Shown piece after piece: positions 1-8,158 of a stretch of DNA of 64,000 bases. Both the position numbers and the translations under genes were made by a program. Within the stretch, counting starts at the first letter, position 1. Each line of letters starts with the position of its first letter. The stretch spans positions 1 to 64,000 of the forward strand of contig JAIOOS010000003.1 of NCBI GenBank assembly GCA_021414305.1, in the 5' to 3' direction. This stretch comes from Burkholderiales bacterium. Its GTDB lineage: Bacteria; Pseudomonadota; Gammaproteobacteria; Burkholderiales; Burkholderiaceae_C. The notes under the pieces were generated by a model. That model worked only from the letters and a program-made list of their open reading frames with translations, was not told the origin of the DNA and searched no databases.

Positions 1-1
1 G

Positions 2-166
2 ATCTACGGCATCGACCTGCTCGAGAAGGCCAAGACCGAGCAAGCCGCGAAGAAAAAGGGCCTGGGCAAGCCCAAGGGCCTGGGCACCTTCAGCGGCAAG
101 TCAGCGCCAAAGCCGAAGGCGAAGCCCAAGCCCAAGCCGCCTGGCGACTCGTACGGGCCGAACTAG
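2..166 (+). CDS. C-terminal end of an unidentified protein
   Basis: Only the last 54 codons lie in the window; the gene begins upstream. The visible part starts with a short helix-like stretch (IYGIDLLEKAKTEQAAKKKG) followed by a low-complexity tail rich in lysine, proline, alanine and glycine, ending in TAG. The basic Lys-Pro tail resembles flexible nucleic-acid- or membrane-binding tails but has no diagnostic motif, so no function is proposed. It converges on the acyl-CoA dehydrogenase gene with an 11-bp gap. Confidence 0.5.
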   Translation: MYGIDLLEKAKTEQAAKKKGLGKPKGLGTFSGKSAPKPKAKPKPKPPGDSYGPN

Positions 167-177
167 CTCCGCTGCGC

Positions 178-1440
178 TCAGTGCGTCGCCGCGGGAACGC
201 TGCCGTCGGTCGCCGCGTCCGGAGCGGTGTCCGGTTCCGCGTGGTAGCTGTTGTAGGTCTCGCGCGGGATGTAGTTCTCGAGGTAGCTGAACTCGCTCGC
301 GCCCTTGATCAGGTTGCGCGCGATGACCATGCGCTGGATCTGGTTGGTGCCCTCGTAGATCTGCGTGATCTTCGCGTCGCGCATGTACTTCTCGATCGGG
401 TAGTCCTTCATGTAGCCGTAGCCGCCGAAGATCTGCACCGCGTCGGTGGTGGCCTTCATCGCCATGTCGCTGGCGACGCACTTGGCCATGCTCGCCAGCA
501 CGTTGAGCCGGTCCCAGTCGCCGGCATCGCCGGCGCGGGCGCATTCGTAGACCAGCGCGCGCGAGGCCTCGATGCCCATCGCCATGTCGGCGAGCATGAA
601 CTGCACGCCCTGGAAGTCGGCGATCGGCTGCTTGAACTGCTTGCGCTCCTTGGCGTAGGCGACCGAGACGTCGAGCGCGCCCTGGGCGAGGCCGACGCAC
701 TGCGCGCCGATCGTCGGCCGGTTCAGGTCGAGCGCGCGCAGCGAGGCGCGAAAGCCCTTGCCTTCCTCGCCGACGAGGTTCTCGGCCGGCACGCGCACGT
801 TGTCGAGGAAGATCGGCGTGTTCGGGGCGCCGCGCCAGCCCATCTTGCGTTCATGCCGGCCGAAGGTGATGCCCTTCATCTTCTTCGGCTCGAGCACGAA
901 GGCGCTGATGCCGGTGGCGCCGCGCTCGCCCGAGGTGCGCGCCATCAGCACGATGTACTCGGCGTCGACGCCGTAGCTGCACCACTGCTTCCGGCCGTTG
1001 ATGACGTAGGAGTCGCCGTCCTTGACGGCGCGGGTCTGCATCGCGCTGACGTCGGAGCCGGCCTGCGGCTCGGAGATCGCGATCGCCGTGACCACGCCGC
1101 CCTCGGCGATCTTCGGCAGGAAGCGCTGCCGCTGCTCCTCGGTGCCGAAGTGCAGCAGCGGCATGATGAACATCGTGTTCAGCCCGGCGATCGAGCCGCA
1201 GGCGGGCGAGAAGCGCGAGATCTCCTCGCGGGCGATGCACATCAGGGTCAGGTTGCCTTCGGGGCCGCCGTACTTCTCGGGCACCCAGAGCTGCATCAGG
1301 CCCATGTCGCCATAGATCTTCAGCAGCTCGGTCGGGAAGCGGTCGCTCTCGTCGATCTCGGCGGCGATCGGCGCGACGTGGCGCTCGACCATGCGGCGGA
1401 TTCCATCGCGGAAGGCGAGCTGCTCTTCGCTGAAGTTCAT
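178..1440 (-). CDS. acyl-CoA dehydrogenase family protein
   Basis: FAD-dependent alpha,beta-dehydrogenation of an acyl-CoA thioester in the cytoplasm. The 420-residue product has the usual family length and order: all-alpha N-terminal domain, beta-domain signature (AISEPQAGSDVSAMQT), and C-terminal FGGYGYMKDYPIEKYMRDAK block followed by IYEGTNQIQR, whose Glu363 is at the usual catalytic-base position. The start is MNFSEEQLAF because homologues begin there; an in-frame codon 57 bases upstream would lie inside the operator. It diverges from an aldo/keto reductase and carries an FCD-GntR operator over its predicted start of transcription. Substrate is not determinable; a branched or short-chain acyl-CoA is an inference from the neighbouring CoA-transferase and amino-acid-type transporter. 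Confidence 0.93.
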   Translation of the reverse strand: MNFSEEQLAFRDGIRRMVERHVAPIAAEIDESDRFPTELLKIYGDMGLMQLWVPEKYGGPEGNLTLMCIAREEISRFSPACGSIAGLNTMFIMPLLHFGTEEQRQRFLPKIAEGGVVTAIAISEPQAGSDVSAMQTRAVKDGDSYVINGRKQWCSYGVDAEYIVLMARTSGERGATGISAFVLEPKKMKGITFGRHERKMGWRGAPNTPIFLDNVRVPAENLVGEEGKGFRASLRALDLNRPTIGAQCVGLAQGALDVSVAYAKERKQFKQPIADFQGVQFMLADMAMGIEASRALVYECARAGDAGDWDRLNVLASMAKCVASDMAMKATTDAVQIFGGYGYMKDYPIEKYMRDAKITQIYEGTNQIQRMVIARNLIKGASEFSYLENYIPRETYNSYHAEPDTAPDAATDGSVPAATH

Positions 1441-1483
1441 GGCGCGGTTCCGGGGGAAGTGGGAAGGATTGGCACCGATATTC

Positions 1484-1498
1484 AATGGTGCTACCATT
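1484..1498. promoter_or_regulatory. FCD/GntR operator, copy 1
   Basis: AATGGTGCTACCATT is a perfect 6-3-6 inverted repeat of the TGGT-N3-ACCA type bound by FadR/FCD-family GntR regulators. An identical copy lies at 2615-2629, just before a gene for exactly such a regulator. This copy covers the predicted transcription start of the acyl-CoA dehydrogenase gene, so repression is the simplest reading. The link to that regulator is inferred from proximity and the site type. Confidence 0.75.
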
Positions 1499-1500
1499 CA

Positions 1501-1530
1501 ATTATTGAAGAAAAGTCGGAGCCGCGTCAA
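1501..1530 (-). promoter_or_regulatory. predicted sigma-70 promoter of the acyl-CoA dehydrogenase gene
   Basis: On the minus strand TTGACG (1525-1530) is followed after 18 bases by AATAAT (1501-1506), 5/6 matches to each consensus hexamer. Transcription would begin near 1494, inside the operator at 1484-1498, with a leader of about 54 bases. Confidence 0.6.
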
Positions 1531-1607
1531 GCGCCATCGACGCGGTTCGGGGCGATCGGGCACAGTACGCCGGCATCGCCGTGATGCGCCGGAGCGAAGC
1601 GAACGCC

Positions 1608-2609
1608 ATGCAATACCGAAACCTCGGTCGCAGTCCCCTCAAGGTGTCGGCGCTCTGCCTCGGCACGATGATGTTCGCCGACCAGACCGACCTGGCCGAG
1701 GCGCGGCGCATCACCGAGCACGCGCTGGCGAACGGCGTCAATTTCATCGACACCGCCGATGTCTATACGCGCGGCGAGTCGGAGGCCATGGTCGGCGCGC
1801 TGATCGCCGGCGCGCGCCACGCCCGGGTGCTCGCCACCAAGGTCGGCAACAAGATGTCGGAGCAGGCGAACGAGTCCGGCTTCTCGCGGGCCTGGATCCT
1901 GCGCGCCTGCGACGAGAGCCTCCGCCGGCTCGCCACCGGGCACATCGACATCTACTACCTGCATCGCGACTTCATCGGCGCCGACCTCGAGGAGCCGCTG
2001 CGCGCGCTCGACACGCTGCTGCAGAGCGGCAAGATCCGCTACTGGGGCGTCTCGAACTTCCGCGGCTGGCGCATCGCCGAGGTCGTGGCGATGGCGAAGG
2101 CGCTGGGCATGCCCGGCCCGGTGGTCTGCCAGCCGTACTACAACCTGCTCAACCGCCAGCCCGAGGTCGAGGTGCTGCCGGCGTGCCTGCATCACGGCAT
2201 CGGCGTCGTGCCGTACAGCCCGATCGCCCGCGGCGTGCTCGCCGCCAAGTACGCGCCCGGCTCGCCGCCGCCCGAGGGCAGCCGCGCCGGGCGCGGGGAT
2301 GCGCGGATGATGCAGACCGAGTTCCGCGAGGAGTCGCTGCGCGCCGCGCAGGCACTGAAGGCGCATGCCGAAAGGAAGGGCGTGGCCCCCTCGCACTTCG
2401 CCACCGCCTGGGTGCTCGCGCACCGCGCCGTCAGCGCCGTGATCGCCGGGCCGCGCACCTTCGCCCAGTGGCAGGACTACTTCGGCGCGCTCGAGTGCGC
2501 GATCGACGCTGCCGACGAAGCGCTGGTCGACGGTCTGGTGGCGCCGGGCCACCCGTCGACGCCGGGCTACAACGACCCGGCCTACCCGCTCGACGCGAGA
2601 CGCGCCTGA
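1608..2609 (+). CDS. aldo/keto reductase
   Basis: NAD(P)H-dependent reduction of a carbonyl by a cytosolic (beta/alpha)8-barrel enzyme. The 333-residue product begins MQYRNLGRSPLKVS, the standard start of the family, and keeps the catalytic tetrad: Asp48 and Tyr53 in FIDTADVYTRGE, Lys78 in LATKVG and His119 in YYLHRD. In-frame GTG (1581) and ATG (1584) codons upstream would add nine or eight residues not expected from the family; 1608 is preferred, with an upstream GGAG about 13 bases away. It diverges from the acyl-CoA dehydrogenase gene over the shared operator and is followed by the regulator. Similarity is to the YajO/PA1127 type of bacterial aldo/keto reductase; the physiological substrate is unknown. 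Confidence 0.92.
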   Translation: MQYRNLGRSPLKVSALCLGTMMFADQTDLAEARRITEHALANGVNFIDTADVYTRGESEAMVGALIAGARHARVLATKVGNKMSEQANESGFSRAWILRACDESLRRLATGHIDIYYLHRDFIGADLEEPLRALDTLLQSGKIRYWGVSNFRGWRIAEVVAMAKALGMPGPVVCQPYYNLLNRQPEVEVLPACLHHGIGVVPYSPIARGVLAAKYAPGSPPPEGSRAGRGDARMMQTEFREESLRAAQALKAHAERKGVAPSHFATAWVLAHRAVSAVIAGPRTFAQWQDYFGALECAIDAADEALVDGLVAPGHPSTPGYNDPAYPLDARRA

Positions 2610-2614
2610 CGATC

Positions 2615-2629
2615 AATGGTGCTACCATT
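2615..2629. promoter_or_regulatory. FCD/GntR operator, copy 2 (autoregulatory position)
   Basis: The same 15-base palindrome AATGGTGCTACCATT as at 1484-1498, even sharing the flanking TCA/CA bases, sits 9 bases before the predicted start codon of the GntR gene, a position suited to negative autoregulation. Confidence 0.75.
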
Positions 2630-2638
2630 CATCATGAG

Positions 2639-3448
2639 ATGCGAACGATGAAGCCCGCCGCCGCCATCGCCGCCGTCTCCCCACCCGCGCCGCGCCCCGC
2701 GCCGACCTTCGAGCCGATCCACACCCGCCGCGCCTTCGAGGAGATCTGCGAGCGCATCCGCGCCCAGATCGCCGCCGGAACGCTGCGCCCCGGCGACAAG
2801 CTGCCGGCCGAGCGCGAGCTCGCGCTGCAGCTCGGCGTCGGCCGCAACGCGCTGCGCGAGGCGCTGCGCAGCCTCGAGATCGCCGGCATCGTTCGCCTGC
2901 ACAAGGGCGCCAAGGGGGGCGCCTTCATCCAGTCGGGCGACGCCAACCGCATGAACGACGTGGTGCGCGACATGCTGAGCCTGGGCTCGATCTCGGTCGC
3001 CGAGCTGACCGAGTCGCGGCTGCACATCCTGGACCTGGTGGTGCGCCTGGCCTGCGAGCGCGCCACCCGCGCCGACCTCGACGCGCTCGAGGCCAACATC
3101 GACGAGACCGAGCGCGTCACCGCCGCCGGCCGCTACCTCGAGCGGGTCGAGTGCTCGCGCGAGTTCTACCGCCTGCTCGTCGCCGCCGCGCACAACCAGG
3201 TGCTGGCGATGATCGTCCGCTCGATCACCGAGATCCTGATGCAGTTCGTCTACGGCCGGGTGGCCGCCGGCGGCAAGCCGCAGCCGAAGCTGGTGGAAAA
3301 GCGCCGCGCCTTCCTGGCGGCGCTGCGGGCGCGCGACCCCGAGCTCGCGACCCGCCTGATGCGCAGCCATCTCGCCTCGGTGCATCGCCTGCTCGAGCCC
3401 TTCGTCGACGCCTCGACCGGCCAGCTCCCGGCCGCGTCCGGCGCCTGA
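2639..3448 (+). CDS. GntR-family transcriptional regulator, FCD (FadR) subfamily
   Basis: DNA-binding repressor or activator, probably responding to an acyl-CoA or organic acid. The 269-residue product has a low-complexity Ala/Pro N-terminus, a winged helix-turn-helix at roughly residues 35-100 (IAAGTLRPGDKLPAERELA and GVGRNALREALRSLEIAGIV are textbook GntR blocks), then an all-helical FCD ligand domain with metal-binding-type histidines (LHILDLVVRLACERAT, SREFYRLLVAAAHN, RSHL). ATG at 2648 is an alternative start three codons downstream. Two identical TGGT-N3-ACCA operators flank it: one just upstream and one in front of the acyl-CoA dehydrogenase. It is followed after 19 bases by a CoA-transferase, so these four genes probably form one regulon. 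Confidence 0.93.
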   Translation: MRTMKPAAAIAAVSPPAPRPAPTFEPIHTRRAFEEICERIRAQIAAGTLRPGDKLPAERELALQLGVGRNALREALRSLEIAGIVRLHKGAKGGAFIQSGDANRMNDVVRDMLSLGSISVAELTESRLHILDLVVRLACERATRADLDALEANIDETERVTAAGRYLERVECSREFYRLLVAAAHNQVLAMIVRSITEILMQFVYGRVAAGGKPQPKLVEKRRAFLAALRARDPELATRLMRSHLASVHRLLEPFVDASTGQLPAASGA

Positions 3449-3467
3449 CGGGGCCTGCCGGCTCGCC

Positions 3468-4679
3468 ATGGCGCAGGCCGCCCGCCCCGTGCGCGCCGAC
3501 GCGCTCGCCGGCTTCAGGGTGCTCGACTTCTCGATCATGTTGGCCGGCCCCTACTGCGCGCGGCTCTTCGCCGACATGGGCGCCGACGTGCTGAAGATCG
3601 AGCCGCCCGAAGGCGACGACATGCGCCAGCGCGCGCCGCTGCGCGACGGCCAGAGCGTCTACTTCGGCCAGCTCAACGCCGGCAAGAAGAGCCTCGCCCT
3701 CGACCTGAAGCAGCCCGAGGCGATCGCCCTCGCGCGCCGCCTCGCGGCCGAAGCCGACGTGCTGATCGAGAACTTCCGCCCCGGCGTGATGGAGCGGCTC
3801 GGCCTCGGCCAGGCGGAGCTTCGCGCGCTCAATCCGCGCCTCGTCTACTGCTCGATCTCCGGCTACGGCCAGACCGGCCCGGCCGCCGAGCGCGCCGCCT
3901 ACGCGATGATCGTCCACGCCGCCAGCGGCTTCGACCGCACGCTCGCGCGCTATGCCGGCGAGTCGGATCGGCCGATGCCGGGCGCGGTGTTCGTCGCCGA
4001 CGTGCTCGGCGCGATCTTCGCCTACGGCGCGATCCAGACGGCGCTGTTGCAGCGCGGACGCACGGGCGAAGGCCAGCACATCGACGTGGCGCTGATGGAC
4101 TGCATGCTCAACCTGCTCGTCTACGAGCTGCAGGAGGCGCAGTTCCCGGTGACGACGCCGCGCCCGACCTACGGGCCGCTGCGTGCCGCCGACGGCGACG
4201 TGCTGGTGGTGCCGATCACGGCACGCAACTTCGCCGCGCTGTGCGAGGTGACCGGCCTGCCCGAGCTGAAGGACGATCCGCGCTTCGCGACGCTGCCGAA
4301 GCGCAGCGCGAACTGGGGCGCGATGATGGACATCGTCGAGCGCTGGACCTGCGAGCGCACGGTCGCCGACTGCGTCGCCGCGCTCGAGGCGGCGGGCGTT
4401 CCCTGCTCGGCCTACGGCGAGCCGGGCGACGCGCTTGCCGATCCGCATCTCGTCGAGCGCGGCCTGTTCGGCCGGATCAGCGACGCCGCCGGCGCCTTCA
4501 CCGGCGTCAATCCGCCGTGGCGCATGTCCGGCAGCGAGGCCGAGCTGCGCGGCCGGGTGCCGGCCGTCGGCGCCGATGGCGACGCTGTGCTCGGCGAATG
4601 GCTGGGCCTGGGCGCCGAGGAGCTGGCGCGCCTGCGCGCCGGCGGCGTCTTCGGCACGGCGCGGCCGGCTCGCGGCTAG
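3468..4679 (+). CDS. CaiB/BaiF (family III) CoA-transferase
   Basis: Transfers CoA between carboxylic acids; cytosolic. The 403-residue length is typical of the family. The N-terminal block (GFRVLDFSIMLAGPYCARLF, then MGADVLKIEPPEGDD) is diagnostic, and Asp178 in AVFVADVLGAIFAYGA is at the position of the acyl-anhydride-forming aspartate. Further family blocks are IENFRPGVMERLGLG and GRTGEGQHIDVALMD. It lies 19 bases after the GntR gene in the same direction and may be cotranscribed. Together with the acyl-CoA dehydrogenase it suggests activation and first oxidation of an organic acid; which acid is not visible. Confidence 0.94.
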   Translation: MAQAARPVRADALAGFRVLDFSIMLAGPYCARLFADMGADVLKIEPPEGDDMRQRAPLRDGQSVYFGQLNAGKKSLALDLKQPEAIALARRLAAEADVLIENFRPGVMERLGLGQAELRALNPRLVYCSISGYGQTGPAAERAAYAMIVHAASGFDRTLARYAGESDRPMPGAVFVADVLGAIFAYGAIQTALLQRGRTGEGQHIDVALMDCMLNLLVYELQEAQFPVTTPRPTYGPLRAADGDVLVVPITARNFAALCEVTGLPELKDDPRFATLPKRSANWGAMMDIVERWTCERTVADCVAALEAAGVPCSAYGEPGDALADPHLVERGLFGRISDAAGAFTGVNPPWRMSGSEAELRGRVPAVGADGDAVLGEWLGLGAEELARLRAGGVFGTARPARG

Positions 4680-4710
4680 CCGGCGTTCGCACCGCGGCGC
4701 GCGCGCCGCC

Positions 4711-5424
4711 TCACGCCGTCTTCGGCCGCTCCGGAATGTTGAGCCCGCGCACCACCGCGGGCCGCTCGAGGAAGGCGGCGAGGGCGCGCTGCACGTGAAC
4801 GAAGTTGGTGATTCCGACCAGGTCGCCGGCGCCGTAGAACTTCAGCAGGTTGTTGATCCACGGGAAGGTGGCGATGTCGGCGATCGAGTAGGCGTCGCCG
4901 GCGAGCCAGGCGTGACTGGCGAGCTGCTTGTCGACCACGGCGAGCAGGCGCTTCGCCTCGTCGACGTAGCGGTCGCGCGGCCGCTTGTCCTCGTAGTCCT
5001 TGCCGGCGAACTTGTGGAAGAAGCCGACCTGGCCGAACATCGGTCCGATCCCGCCCATCTGGAACATCAGCCACTGGATCGTCGTGTAGCGGCCGGCCGG
5101 ATCGACCGGCATGAGCTGGCCCGACTTGTCGGCGAGGTAGATCAGGATCGCGCCCGACTCGAACAGCGGCAGGGGCTTTCCGCCCGGGCCGTTCGGGTCG
5201 AGGATCGCCGGGATCTTGTTGTTCGGGCTGAGCGAGAGGAACTCGGGCGTGAGCTGGTCCTGGGCGTCGAAGCGCACCAGGTGCGGCTCGTAGGCCAGGC
5301 CGGTCTCCTCCAGCATGATCGAGATCTTCACGCCGTTGGGCGTGGGCAGCGAGTAGAGCTGGATCCGGTCGGGATGGCGGGCGGGCCACTTGCGGGTGAT
5401 GGGGAACGCGGAAAGGTCGGTCAT
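4711..5424 (-). CDS. glutathione S-transferase family protein (YfcG/Ure2-like)
   Basis: Thiol transferase or disulfide reductase of the cytosolic GST fold, 237 residues. The thioredoxin-like half starts about residue 20 (IQLYSLPTPNGVKISIMLEE) and carries the SPNNKIPAI glutathione-binding loop and an ESGAILIYLA block; the helical half has HAWLAGDAYSIADIATFPW, typical of the C-terminal domain. The SLPTPNG motif is that of the nu/Ure2-like class with Thr/Asn instead of a catalytic Tyr or Cys. The start MTDLSAFPITRKWPARHP is chosen because the family begins shortly before the first beta strand; the open frame continues further upstream without homology. It converges with the CoA-transferase and diverges from the livHMGF cassette. 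Confidence 0.92.
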   Translation of the reverse strand: MTDLSAFPITRKWPARHPDRIQLYSLPTPNGVKISIMLEETGLAYEPHLVRFDAQDQLTPEFLSLSPNNKIPAILDPNGPGGKPLPLFESGAILIYLADKSGQLMPVDPAGRYTTIQWLMFQMGGIGPMFGQVGFFHKFAGKDYEDKRPRDRYVDEAKRLLAVVDKQLASHAWLAGDAYSIADIATFPWINNLLKFYGAGDLVGITNFVHVQRALAAFLERPAVVRGLNIPERPKTA

Positions 5425-5538
5425 GGGATCCCTGGGTTCGTGCGATCGGCGATTCTGCGGTGCCGCGCCCGCCTTTGCAGGGCAGGGCGCATGCGCACCC
5501 GATCGCCGAGAATCGCCGCGCCACCCCCGCCGCCTCCC

Positions 5539-6399
5539 ATGCTGACCCTGCTTTTCGACGGCATCGCCTACGGCATGCTGCTGTTCGTGCTCGCCGTCGG
5601 CCTCGCGGTGACGCTCGGGCTGATGAACTTCGTCAACCTCGCGCACGGCGCGTTCGCGATGGCCGGCGGCTACATCACGGTGCTGCTGATGAGCCGTGCC
5701 GGCGTGCCCTTCCTGCTCTGCCTGGTCGCAGCCTTTCTCGGCACGGCGCTGCTCGGCGCGGTGCTCGAGCGCACGCTCTATCGCCGCATGTACGGCCGGC
5801 CGCACCTCGACCAGGTGCTGTTCTCGATCGGCCTGGTGTTCATGGCGGTCACCGCGGTCGACTACCTGGTCGGCTCGATGCAGCAGAACATCACCCTGCC
5901 GGCCTGGCTGCAGGGGCGGCTGCCGTTCGAGGCGGTGGGCATCGGCAAGTACCGGCTGTTCATCGTCGTGCTGTGCGGCCTGCTGACGCTGGCGCTGCAG
6001 GCGGTGCTGTCGCGCACCCGCTTCGGCAGCCGGCTGCGCGCGTCGGTCGACGACCCGCGGGTCGCGTCGGGCCTGGGCCTCGACGTCAACCGCATCTTCC
6101 TCGTCACCTTCGCCGTCGGCTCGGGGCTGGCCGGCCTTGGCGGCGCGCTCGGCGCCGAGGTGCTCGGGCTCGATCCGACCTTTCCGCTCAAGTTCATGAT
6201 CTATTTCCTGATCGTCGTCTCGGTCGGCGGCACGACCACGATCACCGGCCCGCTGCTCGCCGCGCTGCTGCTCGGCATCGCCGATGTCGCCGGCAAGTAC
6301 TACGTGCCCAAGCTCGGCGCCTTCATCGTCTACACGCTGATGATCGTGATCCTGCTGCTGCGGCCGCAGGGCCTGTTCGCCAAGGCGGGCGGGCGATGA
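5539..6399 (+). CDS. branched-chain amino-acid-type ABC transporter permease (LivH family)
   Basis: Integral membrane subunit of a HAAT importer. The 286-residue product has about eight hydrophobic segments and the LivH signature GLMNFVNLAHGAFAMAGGY near residues 25-45 and VVSVGGTTTITGPLLAALLLG near the end. The start is the ATG at 5539, directly before the first membrane segment; there is no clear ribosome-binding site (CCGCCTCCC precedes it). Its stop overlaps the next start as ATGA. It begins the first of three HAAT transporters in this window, and this cassette has no gene for a periplasmic binding protein. Confidence 0.93.
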   Translation: MLTLLFDGIAYGMLLFVLAVGLAVTLGLMNFVNLAHGAFAMAGGYITVLLMSRAGVPFLLCLVAAFLGTALLGAVLERTLYRRMYGRPHLDQVLFSIGLVFMAVTAVDYLVGSMQQNITLPAWLQGRLPFEAVGIGKYRLFIVVLCGLLTLALQAVLSRTRFGSRLRASVDDPRVASGLGLDVNRIFLVTFAVGSGLAGLGGALGAEVLGLDPTFPLKFMIYFLIVVSVGGTTTITGPLLAALLLGIADVAGKYYVPKLGAFIVYTLMIVILLLRPQGLFAKAGGR

Positions 6400-7388
6400 G
6401 CCGCGCCGCGGACTCGCCGTCGCCGGCGGCGCGATCGCTCGCCGGCTACGCGCGCTGGCAGCGCTGGGAGCTGGCGCTGTTCGCGGCGCTGCCCCTGGCC
6501 TGGCTGCTGCTGCCTGCGCAGGCGCTGCTCGTCAACGAGATCGCGATCGTCGCCCTGTTCGCCCTCTCGCTCGACCTGATCCTTGGCTACGCCGGCATCG
6601 TCTCGCTCGGCCACGCCGCCTTCTTCGGCTTCGGCGCGTACACCGCGGCGCTGTTCGCCAAGAGCGTCTTCCCCGACCCGCTGGTCGGGCTCGCGGTCGC
6701 GGTCGTCGCGAGCGCGCTGCTCGGCGCCCTGACCAGCGTGCTGATCCTGCGCGGCACCGACCTGACCCGGCTGATGGTGACGCTCGGCGTCGCCTCGATC
6801 CTCTACGAGCTCGCCAACCGCCTCGACTGGCTGACCGGCGGCGCCGACGGCCTGCAGGGCGTCGTCATGGGTCCGCTCGTCACGCCCTTCGGCCGCTTCG
6901 AGTTCGACCTCTCCGGCCGCGTCGCGTGCGCCTATTCGCTGACCGTGCTCGCCCTCTCGCTGCTGCTCGCGCGCCGCCTGGTCCATTCGCCGTTCGGCGT
7001 CTCGCTGCAGGCGCTGCGCGACAACCGGCTGCGCGCCGAGAGCATCGGCCTCTCGGTGCGGTTGCGCGTGGTCGCGGTCTACACCATCGCTGCGGCGATC
7101 GCCGGTGCCGCTGGTGCGCTGCTGGCGCAGACCAGCGGTTTTGCCTCGCTCGACGTGTTCGACTTCCATCGCAGCGCCGAGGTCCTGCTCGTGCTCGTGA
7201 TCGGCGGCAGCGGCTACCTCTACGGCGGCGTGTTCGGCGCGATCGTCTTCAAGCTGCTCCACGACCTGATCTCCGCGTGGACGCCGCAGTACTGGAACTT
7301 CTGGCTCGGCCTGTTCCTGGTCGTGCTCGTCCTGGTCGGCCGCGACCGGTTCGTCCGGCCGTGGACCTGGTTCAGGAGGGGCGCATGA
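6396..7388 (+). CDS. branched-chain amino-acid-type ABC transporter permease (LivM family)
   Basis: Second membrane subunit of the same importer, 330 residues, with a hydrophilic N-terminus of about 35 residues followed by nine or so membrane segments. The LivM signature GYAGIVSLGHAAFFGFGAY lies near residues 65-85, and the cytoplasmic coupling loop SPFGVSLQALRDNRLRAESI at about residues 195-215. It overlaps the previous gene and the next by four bases each, so translation is probably coupled. Confidence 0.93.
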   Translation: MSRAADSPSPAARSLAGYARWQRWELALFAALPLAWLLLPAQALLVNEIAIVALFALSLDLILGYAGIVSLGHAAFFGFGAYTAALFAKSVFPDPLVGLAVAVVASALLGALTSVLILRGTDLTRLMVTLGVASILYELANRLDWLTGGADGLQGVVMGPLVTPFGRFEFDLSGRVACAYSLTVLALSLLLARRLVHSPFGVSLQALRDNRLRAESIGLSVRLRVVAVYTIAAAIAGAAGALLAQTSGFASLDVFDFHRSAEVLLVLVIGGSGYLYGGVFGAIVFKLLHDLISAWTPQYWNFWLGLFLVVLVLVGRDRFVRPWTWFRRGA

Positions 7389-8158
7389 CCGCGGCCCTGC
7401 AGACCCGCGCGCTGGTCAAGCGCTTCGGCGGCCTGGCGGCGTGCAACGACGTCTCCCTGACCCTCGAGCAGGGCGCGCGCCATGCCCTGATCGGGCCGAA
7501 CGGCGCGGGCAAGACGACGCTCGTCAACCTGCTGACCGGCGTGCTCGAGCCGACCTCGGGCCAGGTGCTGCTCGAGGGCGAGGACATCACCCGGCTCTCG
7601 GTCCATGCGCGGGTGCGCCGCGGCATGGTCCGCACCTTCCAGATCACGCAGCTCTTCAACGGCCTGACGCCGCTCTCCTCGCTGGCGCTCGCGGTCACGG
7701 CGCAGCGAGGCGCCAGCGACGGCGTCTGGCGGCCGCTCGGCCGCGATCCGGCGGTGGCGATCGAATGCGAAAGCCTGCTCGCGCGCTTTCGCCTCGCCGA
7801 CGTGATGGACCAGCCGGTCGCCGCGCTCGCCTACGGCAAGCGACGCCTCCTCGAGATCGCCACCGCGCTCGCCTGCCGCCCGCGCGTGCTGCTGCTCGAC
7901 GAGCCGGTCGCGGGCGTGCCCGAGGGCGACCGCCAGGAGATCTTCGAGACCATAGGCGCCTTGCCCGCCGACGTGTCGGTGCTGCTGATCGAGCACGACA
8001 TGGACCTGGTCTTCAACTTCGCGAAGACGGTCACCGTGCTCGTCAACGGCGCGGTCTTCGCCGAGGGCGACGTCGCCTCGATCTCGAGCGACCCGCGCGT
8101 CAAGGCGGTGTATCGCGGCGAAGGCGACGACGAAGCGGCCGGAGCGGCCCATGGCTGA
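7385..8158 (+). CDS. HAAT ABC transporter ATP-binding protein (LivG family)
   Basis: Cytoplasmic ATPase subunit, 257 residues. Walker A is GPNGAGKTTL, the Q-loop region is VRTFQITQLF, the signature is replaced by the LivG-type AYGKRRLLEIA, Walker B is VLLLDEP, and the switch histidine is in LLIEHDMDLV. The D-loop reads VAGVPEGD instead of the commoner AAGLNPAE. Overlaps livM by four bases and livF by eight. Confidence 0.93.
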   Translation: MTAALQTRALVKRFGGLAACNDVSLTLEQGARHALIGPNGAGKTTLVNLLTGVLEPTSGQVLLEGEDITRLSVHARVRRGMVRTFQITQLFNGLTPLSSLALAVTAQRGASDGVWRPLGRDPAVAIECESLLARFRLADVMDQPVAALAYGKRRLLEIATALACRPRVLLLDEPVAGVPEGDRQEIFETIGALPADVSVLLIEHDMDLVFNFAKTVTVLVNGAVFAEGDVASISSDPRVKAVYRGEGDDEAAGAAHG

